Translations under genes and position numbers: made by a program
Assembly: GCA_024641705.1 (NCBI GenBank)
Contig: JAHECO010000001.1
Location: 321,897-385,896 of the forward strand
DNA: 64,000 nucleotides
Direction: 5' to 3'
Origin: Candidatus Kryptoniota bacterium
GTDB taxonomy: Bacteria; Bacteroidota; Ignavibacteria; Kryptoniales; JAKASW01
Shown here: positions 51,828 to 61,249 of the stretch, piece by piece
How the letters are laid out: the number at the start of each line of letters is the position of its first letter
How positions within the stretch are numbered: position 1 is the stretch's first letter
Notes under the pieces: model-generated
Told to the model about the DNA's origin: nothing
Seen by the model: only the letters and a program-made list of their open reading frames with translations
Database searches by the model: none

Positions 51828-52328
51828 ATGGAACCTGTCTCCATGAATAACAAGCGGGCCTTCAGGAATTTCACGATGCACGTTCGCTCGACGCCCGACA
51901 GGGTGTTCCCGCTCCTATGTCCGGTGAGGGAATACGACTGGATAGAGAACTGGGAATGCGAGATGGTCCACAGCCGCTCCGGCTTTGCCGAACTTGACTG
52001 CGTTTTCAAAACGAGACACGAGGACGTCGAGGAAACCTGGACGGTAAGCAGGTATGAGCCGAACGAGCTGATCGAATTCATATTGGCGTCCAAGTTCAGA
52101 GTAATGAGGTACAGGTTTACGCTTGCCCCTGATGGAGAAAATGGAACGCGGATTGAAATCGAGCAGACTGCAACCGCTCTGAACAGTGAGGGAAACAAAC
52201 ATGCCGAAGATCCGCGGTTCGAGCTTCATATGAAGACGCTCGAGATCATGCTGAATCATTACCTGGTTACGGGGAAAATGATTTCGAACGACGAAGCACT
52301 TAGGCAGGTAGATGCTCGAGCCCGTTGA
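51828..52328 (+). CDS. SRPBCC (START-like) domain protein
   Basis: 166 residues. Polyketide-cyclase/START-like fold: FTMHVRSTPDRVFPLLCPVREYDWIENW, then alternating beta strands (EETWTVSRYEPNELIEF, RFTLAPDGENGTRIEIEQTA). It would bind a small hydrophobic ligand. The 51828 ATG sits only one base after AAGGAG; an ATG at 51843 is an alternative. Function unknown. Confidence 0.75.
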   Translation: MEPVSMNNKRAFRNFTMHVRSTPDRVFPLLCPVREYDWIENWECEMVHSRSGFAELDCVFKTRHEDVEETWTVSRYEPNELIEFILASKFRVMRYRFTLAPDGENGTRIEIEQTATALNSEGNKHAEDPRFELHMKTLEIMLNHYLVTGKMISNDEALRQVDARAR

Positions 52329-52369
52329 TACGTTTGTCTCCGAATCATCGGGCTGATCCGGCCGACTGT

Positions 52370-52738
52370 CTAATTCTGATGGGCAAGAATCATAGGAAGC
52401 GGCTTAAGCTCCCTGCGCAGCGGATCGAGCACGAGGCCGAGCGCCTCGAGCGTCAGCGCGCCCAGAAGTGTCGCATCATCTTTCTCCCCAAAGATAACGT
52501 CTGCCCCGCCCCTCTTGTTGCCGTACTTGAAAAGTGCGACTCCCTTTTTTCGCGTAATGGTGCTCCCATCCGCCAAACGGAATTCCTCCTTCGCGATGGT
52601 TTTTATCTTGAGACGTCTTAGCACCGGGCGCGGGACTACCGAATAGACTGCTCCCGAGTCAACGATGAAATCCAACGTCTCCTCTCGCCCGGGCGAAGCG
52701 GGATTCGCCACCTGCAGCTTTAATGTCGTTATTCCCAT
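52370..52738 (-). CDS. Retropepsin-like aspartic protease, clan AA
   Basis: About 122 residues. The core TLDFIVDSGAVYSVVP holds the D-S/T-G active site, followed by EFRLADGSTITRKKG and DATLLGALTLEALG, the pattern of small bacterial retropepsin-like proteins. GGAGGAGC lies 5 bases before the ATG at 52738; a longer frame upstream has no such site. Opposite in direction to the neighbours on both sides. Substrate unknown. Confidence 0.8.
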   Translation of the reverse strand: MGITTLKLQVANPASPGREETLDFIVDSGAVYSVVPRPVLRRLKIKTIAKEEFRLADGSTITRKKGVALFKYGNKRGGADVIFGEKDDATLLGALTLEALGLVLDPLRRELKPLPMILAHQN

Positions 52739-52892
52739 TTTTGCTCCTCCAGGCATAATATATGCAACATCACGAGCTACTTCCATGAAGTCTTCTCGGC
52801 GAATCGTTTTCTGCCGCCATCGTCGTTAGCTTCGCTTGGCCCCACCCCTTAAATTGTCAGACAAAAACAACAGCTTAAATCAAACGGAGACC

Positions 52893-54386
52893 GACGTGAC
52901 GAAGCAAGCGAAGCAGAAGCTAAGGAAGAAGATTCCGAAAATGAGGTTTGGAGGAGAAGCCAGAAGCAAGAAGTCACAGGCAAGATCCGGCAAGGCCAAG
53001 ATATCTTCTTTTGCTTTTGAGAAAGAGTCGCTTGATATGCTTAGCTCAGCTCTAGATGAGCTTGAGCAAGGCTTTTCGGGGCTCCCACCGGCTTTAACGT
53101 CCGTCGGGCAAAGGAAAGCCTTTGAAAAGGTGATTCAAGAAGTTGCGGAACGCATGAAGGACAACTATCCGTACTTCCATCCTTTATATGCCGGACAGAT
53201 GCTGAAACCTCCGCACCCGATCGCCAGGATTGCATACATGCTTTCGATGTGGATCAACCCCAACAACCACGCGCTCGACGGCGGGCGTGCGAGCTCGAAG
53301 ATGGAAAAAGAAGCCGTCGCGGAGATCGCGCGGATGTTCGGCTGGAAGACGCATCTCGGTCATCTCACCGGCGGGGGAACGATGGCAAATCTCGAATCGC
53401 TCTGGGTCGCGGGCCAGCTGAATCCCGGCAAGAAAGTCGTCGCCTCCGAGCAGGCGCATTACACTCACTCGCGCATTAGCTCAGTGCTCGGTCTGGATTT
53501 CGAATCTGTCCCGTGCGACGGAAAAGGCCGGATGAACCTGGACGCGCTGAAGAAACTCCTGGAGGGCGGCAAAGTCGGGACGGTTGTCGCGACGATCGGT
53601 ACGACTGCGACAGGCACCATCGACCCGCTGCCGGAACTCCTCCAGCTGCGTGAGCAGTACGGTTTCCGGCTTCATGTGGATTCGGCCTACGGAGGCTACT
53701 ATGTCCTCGCGGACAATCTCACGAAAGAGACGAGGGAAGTGTACGACAGCATGGGTGAAGCGGATTCTATCGTGGTCGATCCGCACAAGCACGGGCTCCA
53801 GCCGTACGCGTGCGGCTGCGTAATATTCCGCGACCCCACCGTTGCCCGGTTCTACAAGCACGATTCACCGTACACGTATTTCACATCCGAAGAGCTCCAC
53901 CTCGGCGAGATCAGTCTCGAATGCTCGAGAGCGGGAGCATCCGCGGTGGCGCTGTGGGCGACGCAGAGGCTTCTGCCGCTTACCAGAGGAGGAGAGTTCG
54001 CGAAATCGCTTGAGAGCTGCCGTGAGGCGGCGCTCGATTTCTATGCGAGGCTCAGCTTGGACAAGCGGTTTATCACGCCGTTTCCACCGGAACTCGACAT
54101 CGTGGTCTGGGCGCCAACCGCCGGCACGGTTACGGGGTCGTCCGTGTTGTCGTGTGCGATATTCGACGAGGCGGCGAAGCATAACCTGTACCTCGCACTG
54201 GCAGAACTGCCCGTCGATTTCTTTGATACGGCAGCTGTAGGCATGCGGAAAGACTCTGAGACTATCACTTGCCTGAGATCTGCGCTAATGAAGCCTGAAC
54301 ACAAGAAATGGATTCCGCGAATGTGGAAGATACTTGATGACGCGACAGATGAGGTGATGCGGCGTAGAGAAGCCGGGAAGATTTGA
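52893..54386 (+). CDS. PLP-dependent group II amino acid decarboxylase
   Basis: About 497 residues. PLP-binding DPHKHGLQPYACGC (Schiff-base Lys), HVDSAYGGYY (Asp/Ala-contact), and THLGHLTGGGTMANLESLW are those of aromatic/glutamate/aspartate-type decarboxylases. The first 60 residues are Lys/Arg-rich and atypical. Three starts are possible: TTG 52836, GTG 52893 (CGGAGA six bases before) and ATG 52941. The substrate amino acid cannot be told. Confidence 0.85.
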   Translation, partial: DVTKQAKQKLRKKIPKMRFGGEARSKKSQARSGKAKISSFAFEKESLDMLSSALDELEQGFSGLPPALTSVGQRKAFEKVIQEVAERMKDNYPYFHPLYAGQMLKPPHPIARIAYMLSMWINPNNHALDGGRASSKMEKEAVAEIARMFGWKTHLGHLTGGGTMANLESLWVAGQLNPGKKVVASEQAHYTHSRISSVLGLDFESVPCDGKGRMNLDALKKLLEGGKVGTVVATIGTTATGTIDPLPELLQLREQYGFRLHVDSAYGGYYVLADNLTKETREVYDSMGEADSIVVDPHKHGLQPYACGCVIFRDPTVARFYKHDSPYTYFTSEELHLGEISLECSRAGASAVALWATQRLLPLTRGGEFAKSLESCREAALDFYARLSLDKRFITPFPPELDIVVWAPTAGTVTGSSVLSCAIFDEAAKHNLYLALAELPVDFFDTAAVGMRKDSETITCLRSALMKPEHKKWIPRMWKILDDATDEVMRRREAGKI

Positions 54387-54519
54387 AGATGGGAAGATGA
54401 GAAGATTTGAGAAGTGTGGAGGACAGTCGAACATGGGAAACAGACTCTTGTGGGCGGGGGTGCGGCGAACCGAATCGAAAAGTTATAAACCCAACATGTA
54501 GCGAAGAGGCAGAGATACG

Positions 54520-55149
54520 ATGCGGACGTTGAAACATTTATTCGACAGAAACAGAGACTGGGCGGCGAAGATGAAGGAGAGGGACCCGGAATTTTTTGCG
54601 AGGCTCTCCAAACAGCAGGCGCCGCAGTACCTGTGGATAGGCTGCTCGGACAGCCGTGTCCCCGCCACCGAAATTGTCGACCTCCTGCCGGGAGAGATTT
54701 TCGTCCACCGCAACATCGCGAACCTGGTTGTCCACTCTGATCTCAACTCGCTCTCAGTGATCCAGTTTGCGGTGGAAGTTCTCGAGGTGAAGAACATCAT
54801 CGTGTGCGGTCATTACGGCTGCGGCGGGGTCAAAGCCGCGATGGGAGATGAGAAGCACGGCATGATGGACAACTGGGTACAGTACATCCGTGATATATAC
54901 CGGCACCATCAGATCGTGCTCAAGGCGCAGCCTGACGAGCCGGCCAGGTACAATCTGCTTTGCGAACTAAACGTAATGGAACAGGTGTGGAATGTGTGCC
55001 AGACGACTTTCGTCCAGAACGCCTGGGACACCGGGCGGGAGTTGAACGTCCACGGCTGGATATACGATATCGGCGACGGCATCCTGAAAGACCTGGACGT
55101 CACTGTGACGAACCGGGCGGAATCGGTGGCGATAAGAAGAAAAGTCTAG
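54520..55149 (+). CDS. can: Beta-class carbonic anhydrase
   Basis: 209 residues. Zn ligands: Cys and Asp in WIGCSDSRVPA, His and Cys in CGHYGCGGVKAA; VHRNIANLV precedes. It interconverts CO2 and bicarbonate. Length and motifs are standard for the E. coli Can-like group. Transcribed toward the amidase gene. Confidence 0.96.
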   Translation: MRTLKHLFDRNRDWAAKMKERDPEFFARLSKQQAPQYLWIGCSDSRVPATEIVDLLPGEIFVHRNIANLVVHSDLNSLSVIQFAVEVLEVKNIIVCGHYGCGGVKAAMGDEKHGMMDNWVQYIRDIYRHHQIVLKAQPDEPARYNLLCELNVMEQVWNVCQTTFVQNAWDTGRELNVHGWIYDIGDGILKDLDVTVTNRAESVAIRRKV

Positions 55150-55275
55150 GAAGGCCGGGCTATTTCCATGGGCGCAATTTGCTGTGTGGTGGACGGCTAT
55201 GCTCCGGTATTGTGATTTTCTTTCCGTTAGTTTTTGTATCTTGATCTCAGTTTTTTATCAATGGAGCGTTTTGGA

Positions 55276-56187
55276 ATGAAGTGGAAAAACAAATCGAAGG
55301 TCCCGGGCAAATTCACCGCGGGCCTGCTGCAGATGACCCTCGGCACAAACGCCGACGCGAATCTGAAGAAAGCGGTGTCCATGATCGAGAAGGCTGCCAG
55401 GCAGGGAGCGGAGGTCATTTGCCTGCCGGAACTCTTCAGGTCGCAGTATTTTTGCCAGACGGAGGACATCAGGAATTTTGAACTGGCTGAAACGATACCC
55501 GGCCCGTCGACGCAGGCCGTATCGAAGGTTGCGAAGAAGCACAAAGTGGTGGTGATCGTCCCGCTGTTCGAGAAACGGGCGATGGGCGTCTACCACAACT
55601 CGGCGGCGGTCATCGACGCGAACGGTGAAATAGCAGGCGTCTACCGGAAGATGCATATTCCCGACGATCCTGCTTTTTACGAGAAGTTCTATTTCACTCC
55701 CGGAGATCTCGGGTTCAACTCTTTCCGGACGAAGTACGGGGATATAGGTACGCTTATCTGCTGGGACCAGTGGTATCCCGAAGCCGCGCGTCTCACCGTG
55801 CTCAAGGGCGCGAGCATACTCTTCTACCCGACCGCGATCGGCTGGCACCCGCACGAGAAGGCCGAACACGGGATAGCGCAGTTTGAATCATGGCAGACCG
55901 TGCAGCGCGGACACGCGATCGCGAACGGCGTCTACGTTGCAGCGGTCAACCGTGTCGGGATCGAAAAGGTGAACGACAAGAGTCCCGGCATAGAGTTCTG
56001 GGGACAGTCATTTATAGTCGATCCCCAGGGAAAGTTCATCGCGCAGGCTTCAGTCGACAGGGAAGAAATACTCATGGCGGAGATCGATCTGGAGCGGATA
56101 GAATATATAAGGCAGAACTGGCCGTTCCTCCGAGACAGGAGGATAGACGCGTATGACGGAATCAAAGAGAGATTCATCGGAAGATAG
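55276..56187 (+). CDS. aguB: Carbon-nitrogen hydrolase, N-carbamoylputrescine amidase-like
   Basis: 303 residues. Nitrilase-superfamily triad Glu-Lys-Cys: CLPELFRSQYFC, YRKMHIPDDP, LICWDQWYPEAAR. The YF(C)Q, HIPDDPxFxEKFYF and SWQTVQRGHAIANG segments match AguB. It converts N-carbamoylputrescine to putrescine, CO2 and ammonia. GGAG is placed 9 bases before the ATG at 55276; ATGs or TTG upstream are less likely. The agmatine deiminase follows after a repeat element. Confidence 0.92.
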   Translation: MKWKNKSKVPGKFTAGLLQMTLGTNADANLKKAVSMIEKAARQGAEVICLPELFRSQYFCQTEDIRNFELAETIPGPSTQAVSKVAKKHKVVVIVPLFEKRAMGVYHNSAAVIDANGEIAGVYRKMHIPDDPAFYEKFYFTPGDLGFNSFRTKYGDIGTLICWDQWYPEAARLTVLKGASILFYPTAIGWHPHEKAEHGIAQFESWQTVQRGHAIANGVYVAAVNRVGIEKVNDKSPGIEFWGQSFIVDPQGKFIAQASVDREEILMAEIDLERIEYIRQNWPFLRDRRIDAYDGIKERFIGR

Positions 56188-56214
56188 AAAGCGTCTCTTG
56201 AAGACAGCAGGAAG

Positions 56215-56367
56215 AAATCCTAAATCCTAAACACTAAATTCTAAACAAACTCAAATTCGCAAAACTATAATGACCAAAATGCTGGAAGGAGCAGGACCGC
56301 AGGATTTAGGTGTTTCGAATTTTGGGTTTTGGATTTGTTTAGGATTTCGAATTTAGAGCTTAGGATT
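56215..56367. repeat. AT-rich palindromic element (CTAAACTCTAAATCC family), copy 2
   Basis: The left part (AAATCCTAAATCCTAAACAC) and the right part (TTTGTTTAGGATTTCG, then TTTAGAGCTTAGGATT) are inverted repeats of each other. The right end agrees closely with the end of the element at 20095-20297. It fills the gap between aguB and the agmatine deiminase gene. Confidence 0.65.
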
Positions 56368-56381
56368 GGCCCAACTACAGC

Positions 56382-57458
56382 ATGAAAACAACTAGGCTCG
56401 ACATGCTTCCATCCCAATTCGGTTACCGCCTCCCCGCGGAGTGGGAGAAGCACGAGGCGACATGGCTCGGCTGGCCGCACAACAAGAGCGACTGGCCCGG
56501 AAAGTTCGCGCCGATTCCCTGGGTCTATGCCGAGATAGTCCGAAGGATATCCGCGGGCGAGAAGGCCAGGATTGTCGTCGAGTCGAAACAGCACGAGCGG
56601 CAGGCGCGCGCCGTGCTGGAGTCGGCGAACGTCGAGCTGATAAGCGTGGAGTTCTATATCATGAAGACCGACAGGGGCTGGACGCGCGACTCCGGTCCGC
56701 AGTTCATCAAAAGTGCCGGCGGGATCAGACAGGTGAATTTCAGATTCAATGGATGGGCAAAATATCCGAATTACAAGAAGGATCGCAACCTTCCCGCTTT
56801 CATCTCCAGGAAACTCGGACTCTCCTCGTTCCTCCCCGGACATAACGGTGATCACGTTGTCCTTGAAGGGGGCTCCATAGACCATAACGGGAAAGGGACG
56901 CTCCTCACGACGGAAGAGTGTCTCCTCGACGAGCAGGTACAGGTGCGGAACCCGGGGTTCAGGAAGGATGACTACGAGGAGGTCTTCCGGGACTACCTCG
57001 GAATCACAAACGTGCTCTGGCTTGGCAAGGGAATCGCCGGCGACGATACTCACGGGCACGTCGACGATCTCTGCCGGTTCGTGAATGAGAAGACAATCCT
57101 CCTCGTGGAGGAAAATGATTCGCGGGACGACAACTACAGGACGCTCGCAGAGAACAAGGAACGGATCCAGGCTTTCAGACTCGAGGACGGTTCAAAACCG
57201 GAGGTTGGCTTCCTGCCGATGCCGCATCCGGTGATTTTCAAAGGACAGAGACTCCCGGCGAGCTACGCGAATTTCTACATCTGCAACTCCGCAGTCCTCG
57301 TGCCGACCTTCGACGATCCGAACGACAGAGCCGCACTCGGAATCATCAGTGAGTTCATCAATGATCGTCCTGTTATCGGCATACATGCGCTAGACCTAGT
57401 CTGGGGTTTGGGGACACTTCACTGCCTGACGCACGAGCAGCCGGCGAAACCTGGCTAA
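56382..57458 (+). CDS. aguA: Agmatine deiminase
   Basis: 358 residues. Peptidylarginine-deiminase fold: WEKHEATWLGWPHNKSDWPG at the start, TDRGWTRDSGP, GDDTHGHVDDLCRF, and the catalytic Cys in GTLHCLTHEQP. It hydrolyses agmatine to N-carbamoylputrescine and ammonia, the step before aguB upstream. The arginine decarboxylase is not in the window, unless the PLP enzyme at 52893 acts on arginine, for which there is no evidence. Confidence 0.94.
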   Translation: MKTTRLDMLPSQFGYRLPAEWEKHEATWLGWPHNKSDWPGKFAPIPWVYAEIVRRISAGEKARIVVESKQHERQARAVLESANVELISVEFYIMKTDRGWTRDSGPQFIKSAGGIRQVNFRFNGWAKYPNYKKDRNLPAFISRKLGLSSFLPGHNGDHVVLEGGSIDHNGKGTLLTTEECLLDEQVQVRNPGFRKDDYEEVFRDYLGITNVLWLGKGIAGDDTHGHVDDLCRFVNEKTILLVEENDSRDDNYRTLAENKERIQAFRLEDGSKPEVGFLPMPHPVIFKGQRLPASYANFYICNSAVLVPTFDDPNDRAALGIISEFINDRPVIGIHALDLVWGLGTLHCLTHEQPAKPG

Positions 57459-57644
57459 GATCATGCCGATGAGCATGGTCCTTTCAACGAAGTGGGGCCC
57501 ATGCAGTGCAGGATAGGTTATTGTCCCGCCGGTCATTGTCATTGAAGTAGCAAGGTTGTTCCTTCGACGACCTACACATATATTTTGATCAGATATGACA
57601 CAAGACGAGACACACGGGAATAAAATCAGCCAGACAGGGAGAGA

Positions 57645-58232
57645 ATGACAGACGCCCAGAAGCATGCTCTTGAACTGGAATACGGACTAACCAAAGATGA
57701 GCTTTTAGACGCAATAAACCTTCGGTTTCGTGCAAAGGTTACACTCGAAGGAGCAGTAGCCGAAGTTCAGCTCGGCAAGCATATCCAGCATCTCCTTGAC
57801 ACCGGCGTGATCACTCGTTTTGAGGCTCATGACAAAGACGGATACCCGGACTATTCAATCTATCTTCCTAAGACTCCGAGCAAAGCATTGCGTGTGGAAT
57901 GCAAGAATATCCGAAACTCAGACGAAGCTTACCGGAAAGGTGGCGAGATCACTGCCTACAAAGTTGAGACACAGAAGACGAGGGCTTCCAAGGGAGACAA
58001 AAGCAGCCGTTTCTATAGCTTCAGTCAGTTTGAGATCCTTGCTGTTTGTCTCGGCAAGAAGACGCACGACTGGACACAATTCGTGTTCATAGAAAGCAAG
58101 TGTCTCGCAAAACATCCTGACTACAAGAAGAAAATGGCTGTGATGCAACGCGTGCCACTTCCGGGTTCCGCCGTGGCTTCACCGTGGTACACTACATTGG
58201 AAAGTCTAATCGAAAGGTTGGGAAAACGATGA
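57645..58232 (+). CDS. Type II restriction endonuclease-like protein (PD-(D/E)XK)
   Basis: 195 residues. Core GYPDYSIYL ... ALRVECKNIRN: Asp in PDY and E-x-K in ECK, typical of restriction endonucleases. GGAGAGA is before the ATG. The stop overlaps the methyltransferase ATG by 4 bp, so this is the endonuclease of a restriction-modification pair. The recognition site is unknown. Confidence 0.8.
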   Translation: MTDAQKHALELEYGLTKDELLDAINLRFRAKVTLEGAVAEVQLGKHIQHLLDTGVITRFEAHDKDGYPDYSIYLPKTPSKALRVECKNIRNSDEAYRKGGEITAYKVETQKTRASKGDKSSRFYSFSQFEILAVCLGKKTHDWTQFVFIESKCLAKHPDYKKKMAVMQRVPLPGSAVASPWYTTLESLIERLGKR

Positions 58233-59173
58233 GACCTGCATACAGTACAGCTTTAGGCAAAGCTTATTGCGGTGACTCGCTCGCTCTGATGAGTGACATG
58301 GCCCCGAACTCAGTCGATTTGGTCGTCACCTCTCCGCCATACGCGCTTTATTTCAAGAAGGAATACGGGAACGCAGACCAGGCCAACTATATCAACTGGT
58401 TTTCGCCGTTTGCGTCAGAGATAAAAAGGATTCTGAAACCGACCGGAAGCTTCGTCCTGAACATAGGCGGAACATGGGCGCCGGGCAATCCGACCCGCTC
58501 TCTCTATCATTTTCGTCTCCTGCTTCATCTCTGCGACGAGATAGGGCTAAACCTGTGCCAGGAATTCTTCTGGTACAACCCCGCAAAGCTCCCCGCGCCT
58601 GCGGAATGGGTAAACGTGAGGCGAATCCGCGTGAAGGATTCCGTTGAATATATTTATTGGCTTGGTAAAACACCGCACCCCAAAGCAGACAATTCCAAAG
58701 TCTTGCAGCCGTACAGCAAGGATATGATTCGCCTCATTCGCAAAGGAATAACCAAGACCGTTCGTCCGTCCGGACACAACATCAAAGAGACTTTCGCCCA
58801 GGACAGGGGCGGATCGATTCCCGGGAATCTCATCGAATGCGGGAACAACGAGAGCAACAGCAATTACTTTGCCGCACTGAAAAAGAAGAAGCGAAAAATT
58901 CACCCCGCACGATTCCCTGCTGAGCTGCCGCGCTTCTTCATGAATTTCCTGACCGATGAAGACGATCTTGTCCTCGATCCTTTTGCAGGTTCAAACACGA
59001 CAGGATATGTTGCAGAGTCGCTCAACAGACGGTGGATTTCCATGGAAATCAACTCCGACTACGTCGAGGATTCACGGCTGCGCTTCCAGATCGCCGAAGC
59101 AAATCCGTCTGTGCAATTGGAACATCCTGCTCGACCCGTTCAGCTAAAGCTGCTGAATGAAAAGAGAGGCTAA
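58229..59173 (+). CDS. DNA methyltransferase (TSPPY, N4-cytosine/N6-adenine type)
   Basis: 314 residues from the ATG at 58229. Catalytic VVTSPPYALYFK first and AdoMet motif LVLDPFAGSNTTGYVAESL near the C-terminus, i.e. beta order. The SPPY form is usual for N4-cytosine methylases, though a few adenine enzymes share it. It pairs with the nuclease gene overlapping its start. A longer frame from 58184 is inside the nuclease gene and lacks a ribosome site. Confidence 0.92.
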   Translation: MRPAYSTALGKAYCGDSLALMSDMAPNSVDLVVTSPPYALYFKKEYGNADQANYINWFSPFASEIKRILKPTGSFVLNIGGTWAPGNPTRSLYHFRLLLHLCDEIGLNLCQEFFWYNPAKLPAPAEWVNVRRIRVKDSVEYIYWLGKTPHPKADNSKVLQPYSKDMIRLIRKGITKTVRPSGHNIKETFAQDRGGSIPGNLIECGNNESNSNYFAALKKKKRKIHPARFPAELPRFFMNFLTDEDDLVLDPFAGSNTTGYVAESLNRRWISMEINSDYVEDSRLRFQIAEANPSVQLEHPARPVQLKLLNEKRG

Positions 59174-59257
59174 CAGAAAAATCTTGTTCGGATGCAAAAC
59201 AGATAGAGCTGCAGCAAGCGTATTAACTACCTTTTACCGGGCTTGTACTATGTATAG

Positions 59258-59905
59258 ATGGCGAGCCGATATAGACTGCACTCTACAGGAGCAAGGCGTG
59301 AAATGGTAGTTGAAACTGCTGCGTCTTTCGCTAAGTACAAATTGATGCTAAAAGATGATGTCTCCAAAGTAAGGGAAGAAGATGTATCATTCATAATAGC
59401 ATCAGCTTCCGAAGATGTTTTGGAACGACTTGGAGTTCCGATGTTCTCTAGGTTGGTGCAGGTCGAAGTCCCATATCCTGGACAAAATGAACGATGCGAT
59501 GTATTCCTAAATTCTAAACAGTTCCCGTTTCCGCATCCCGAATTTAGTTCGCACGATACCTACGTAGAATGCAAGTTTTTTAGACAGGGTGATTCTGGCG
59601 GAAATAAAACAAATCGAGCAAAGCCTTTATGGAATGACTTTAGAAAAGTGATCAAGTTGAGCGGTTCTTTAGCTTACAGTGTAGTGTTGTGCGAAAATGA
59701 TATAAACACAGTTTTGCCTTTAGGAGGCAAGCATAGCGCTGCGATCCGGCAATGTTTTTTGCCGGAATCAGATTCTAAGTTCTCACTTTGGGTCGAACCG
59801 AACTTTTTTGTTTCGGGCAGTACCTCCGTGTTGGTGAGAAGCAGTGGTAGAAACAGTAAGGAAATTAAAATTGTTAAAAACATCTCTGCCAACCATTCCC
59901 CTTGA
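59258..59905 (+). CDS. PD-(D/E)XK-like protein of unknown function
   Basis: 215 residues; AT-rich. RCDVFLNSKQFP ... DTYVECKFFRQG gives an Asp and an E-x-K at the right order and spacing for the PD-(D/E)XK nuclease core. No family name recognised. It follows the methyltransferase gene by 84 bases in the same direction and may be a third component of the system or a separate nuclease. Confidence 0.6.
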   Translation: MASRYRLHSTGARREMVVETAASFAKYKLMLKDDVSKVREEDVSFIIASASEDVLERLGVPMFSRLVQVEVPYPGQNERCDVFLNSKQFPFPHPEFSSHDTYVECKFFRQGDSGGNKTNRAKPLWNDFRKVIKLSGSLAYSVVLCENDINTVLPLGGKHSAAIRQCFLPESDSKFSLWVEPNFFVSGSTSVLVRSSGRNSKEIKIVKNISANHSP

Positions 59906-60076
59906 AGTTTACTAATAACCCCGATCGTCTTTTTAGAATTTACGTATTTCATTTGTTCTCAAATGGTGAAAACTGTGGTGCATTTGAATTCTGACACTTT
60001 GTAGCCGGCCGTTCAACGTGTCGGGATGTTATGCGAGTGTATGGCAGGATAATTATAGTTAGCGAGAGGCAAATCC

Positions 60077-60871
60077 ATGCGTGAATTATCAACTGAACAT
60101 GCGAGGTACTGTTTAGCTCGACTAGGATTAGTTGCGGAAGACATAGATGTTGCTCCTTACGAGAAGCGAGCGGACTTACGTGCTCGGTGGCTATCCGAAG
60201 AATACTTATTTGAGGCTAAGTCGCGCGAGCCACACAGTGGTTGGCTTGCACTTCGTAAACAAGCGATCGCAGAAATCGGCGCCAGCACATCCCGGCCCGT
60301 CGAGCCATGGAACTCTCTTGCAAGCACCATTGAGGAAGCTTACGACCAGTTAATGGCTACCCCATGTTCCAAGAATGCATTCCGGATCCTTTGGGTTGTA
60401 GCCCCGAACTTGGATGACAGTTTTGTAATAGCATGCCTCGAAAAACGTTTACTTGGAACGAAGTGTCTCACAGCAGTGGCCGATCCTAATGCGCTGGTAA
60501 TGCCAAGAATGCTAGATTGCTATCATTATTCTCAAAACGGCTTTGAACGTTGCCCCCATCTAGACGGCGCCATTCTTTCATCGATAGAGGGCGGGCGACT
60601 CTATCTTAACTACTACTCTCCGAACCACTTACGGTTCAGGACAAGTTATCTCTACAAAAAGTTTGCTGAAAAATCGGCCGTTGTCGACCCTGAGATCGAG
60701 GTTGAAAAAGGAAACGCGCTTATGTTGGCAAACGATTTCTGCGGTCCACGAGATGGGGGGCATCAGTGGGAGTACTTGAAGCAAAAATATTCTCTTCTCA
60801 CATGTGAGGCAATAGAAAGCCAATTCAATAGTCTCTTGGTTCTCCCGAGTCGAATGCTAGGTGGCACATGA
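60077..60871 (+). CDS. Second PD-(D/E)XK-like protein of unknown function
   Basis: 264 residues. KRADLRARWLSEEYLFEAKSREPHSG shows Asp ... E-A-K, the PD-(D/E)XK pattern with about 13 residues between. The remaining part (ILWVVAPNLDDSF, LYLNYYSPNHLRF) is not recognised. AT-rich and same strand as the restriction genes. Likely part of the defence cluster. Confidence 0.55.
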   Translation: MRELSTEHARYCLARLGLVAEDIDVAPYEKRADLRARWLSEEYLFEAKSREPHSGWLALRKQAIAEIGASTSRPVEPWNSLASTIEEAYDQLMATPCSKNAFRILWVVAPNLDDSFVIACLEKRLLGTKCLTAVADPNALVMPRMLDCYHYSQNGFERCPHLDGAILSSIEGGRLYLNYYSPNHLRFRTSYLYKKFAEKSAVVDPEIEVEKGNALMLANDFCGPRDGGHQWEYLKQKYSLLTCEAIESQFNSLLVLPSRMLGGT

Positions 60872-60936
60872 TCACGTTGAGATCATTATTCCACCTGAAA
60901 CTATGGTAAGAAGATAACATCAAAGGTAGATGTGCT

Positions 60937-61191
60937 GTGAAATACGCTGATGAGGAAATAATCGGAACCAGAAGCGGAAGAAGCATTTCCCCCCAATTTG
61001 AATTGGAATGCCAAGAGATTATTTGTCAGGCCCTTGTCGAATTGATGACGGAGAAAGGATTATATCAGAACATAAACATAAACTATGAGGATGTTGTTAC
61101 CTCCGCGGTTGAGCAGGCTGCGGATCAATATTCGCGGTGCGCAGGAGTTGATACCCGGCACACGTCTCTCACGTCGGCTAAGCTGTCGTGA
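60937..61191 (+). CDS. Small hypothetical protein in the defence cluster
   Basis: 84 residues, GTG start with a weak AAAGG site. Acidic helical sequence (FELECQEIICQALVELMTEKG) with no recognised domain. It lies at the end of the AT-rich cluster and may be real or a chance frame. Confidence 0.35.
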   Translation: MKYADEEIIGTRSGRSISPQFELECQEIICQALVELMTEKGLYQNININYEDVVTSAVEQAADQYSRCAGVDTRHTSLTSAKLS

Positions 61192-61249
61192 AGCTCGGGG
61201 CCTGTCAGTTTGACTTTTGCCAGACCGCAGGCTAATTTTTGCATGAGAC

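Noticed and set aside
52893-57458. A complete arginine-to-putrescine pathway with the PLP decarboxylase as arginine decarboxylase
   Set aside because: The PLP enzyme is of the aromatic/glutamate group II type, carbonic anhydrase lies between, and nothing in its sequence points to arginine; only the last two steps are supported.
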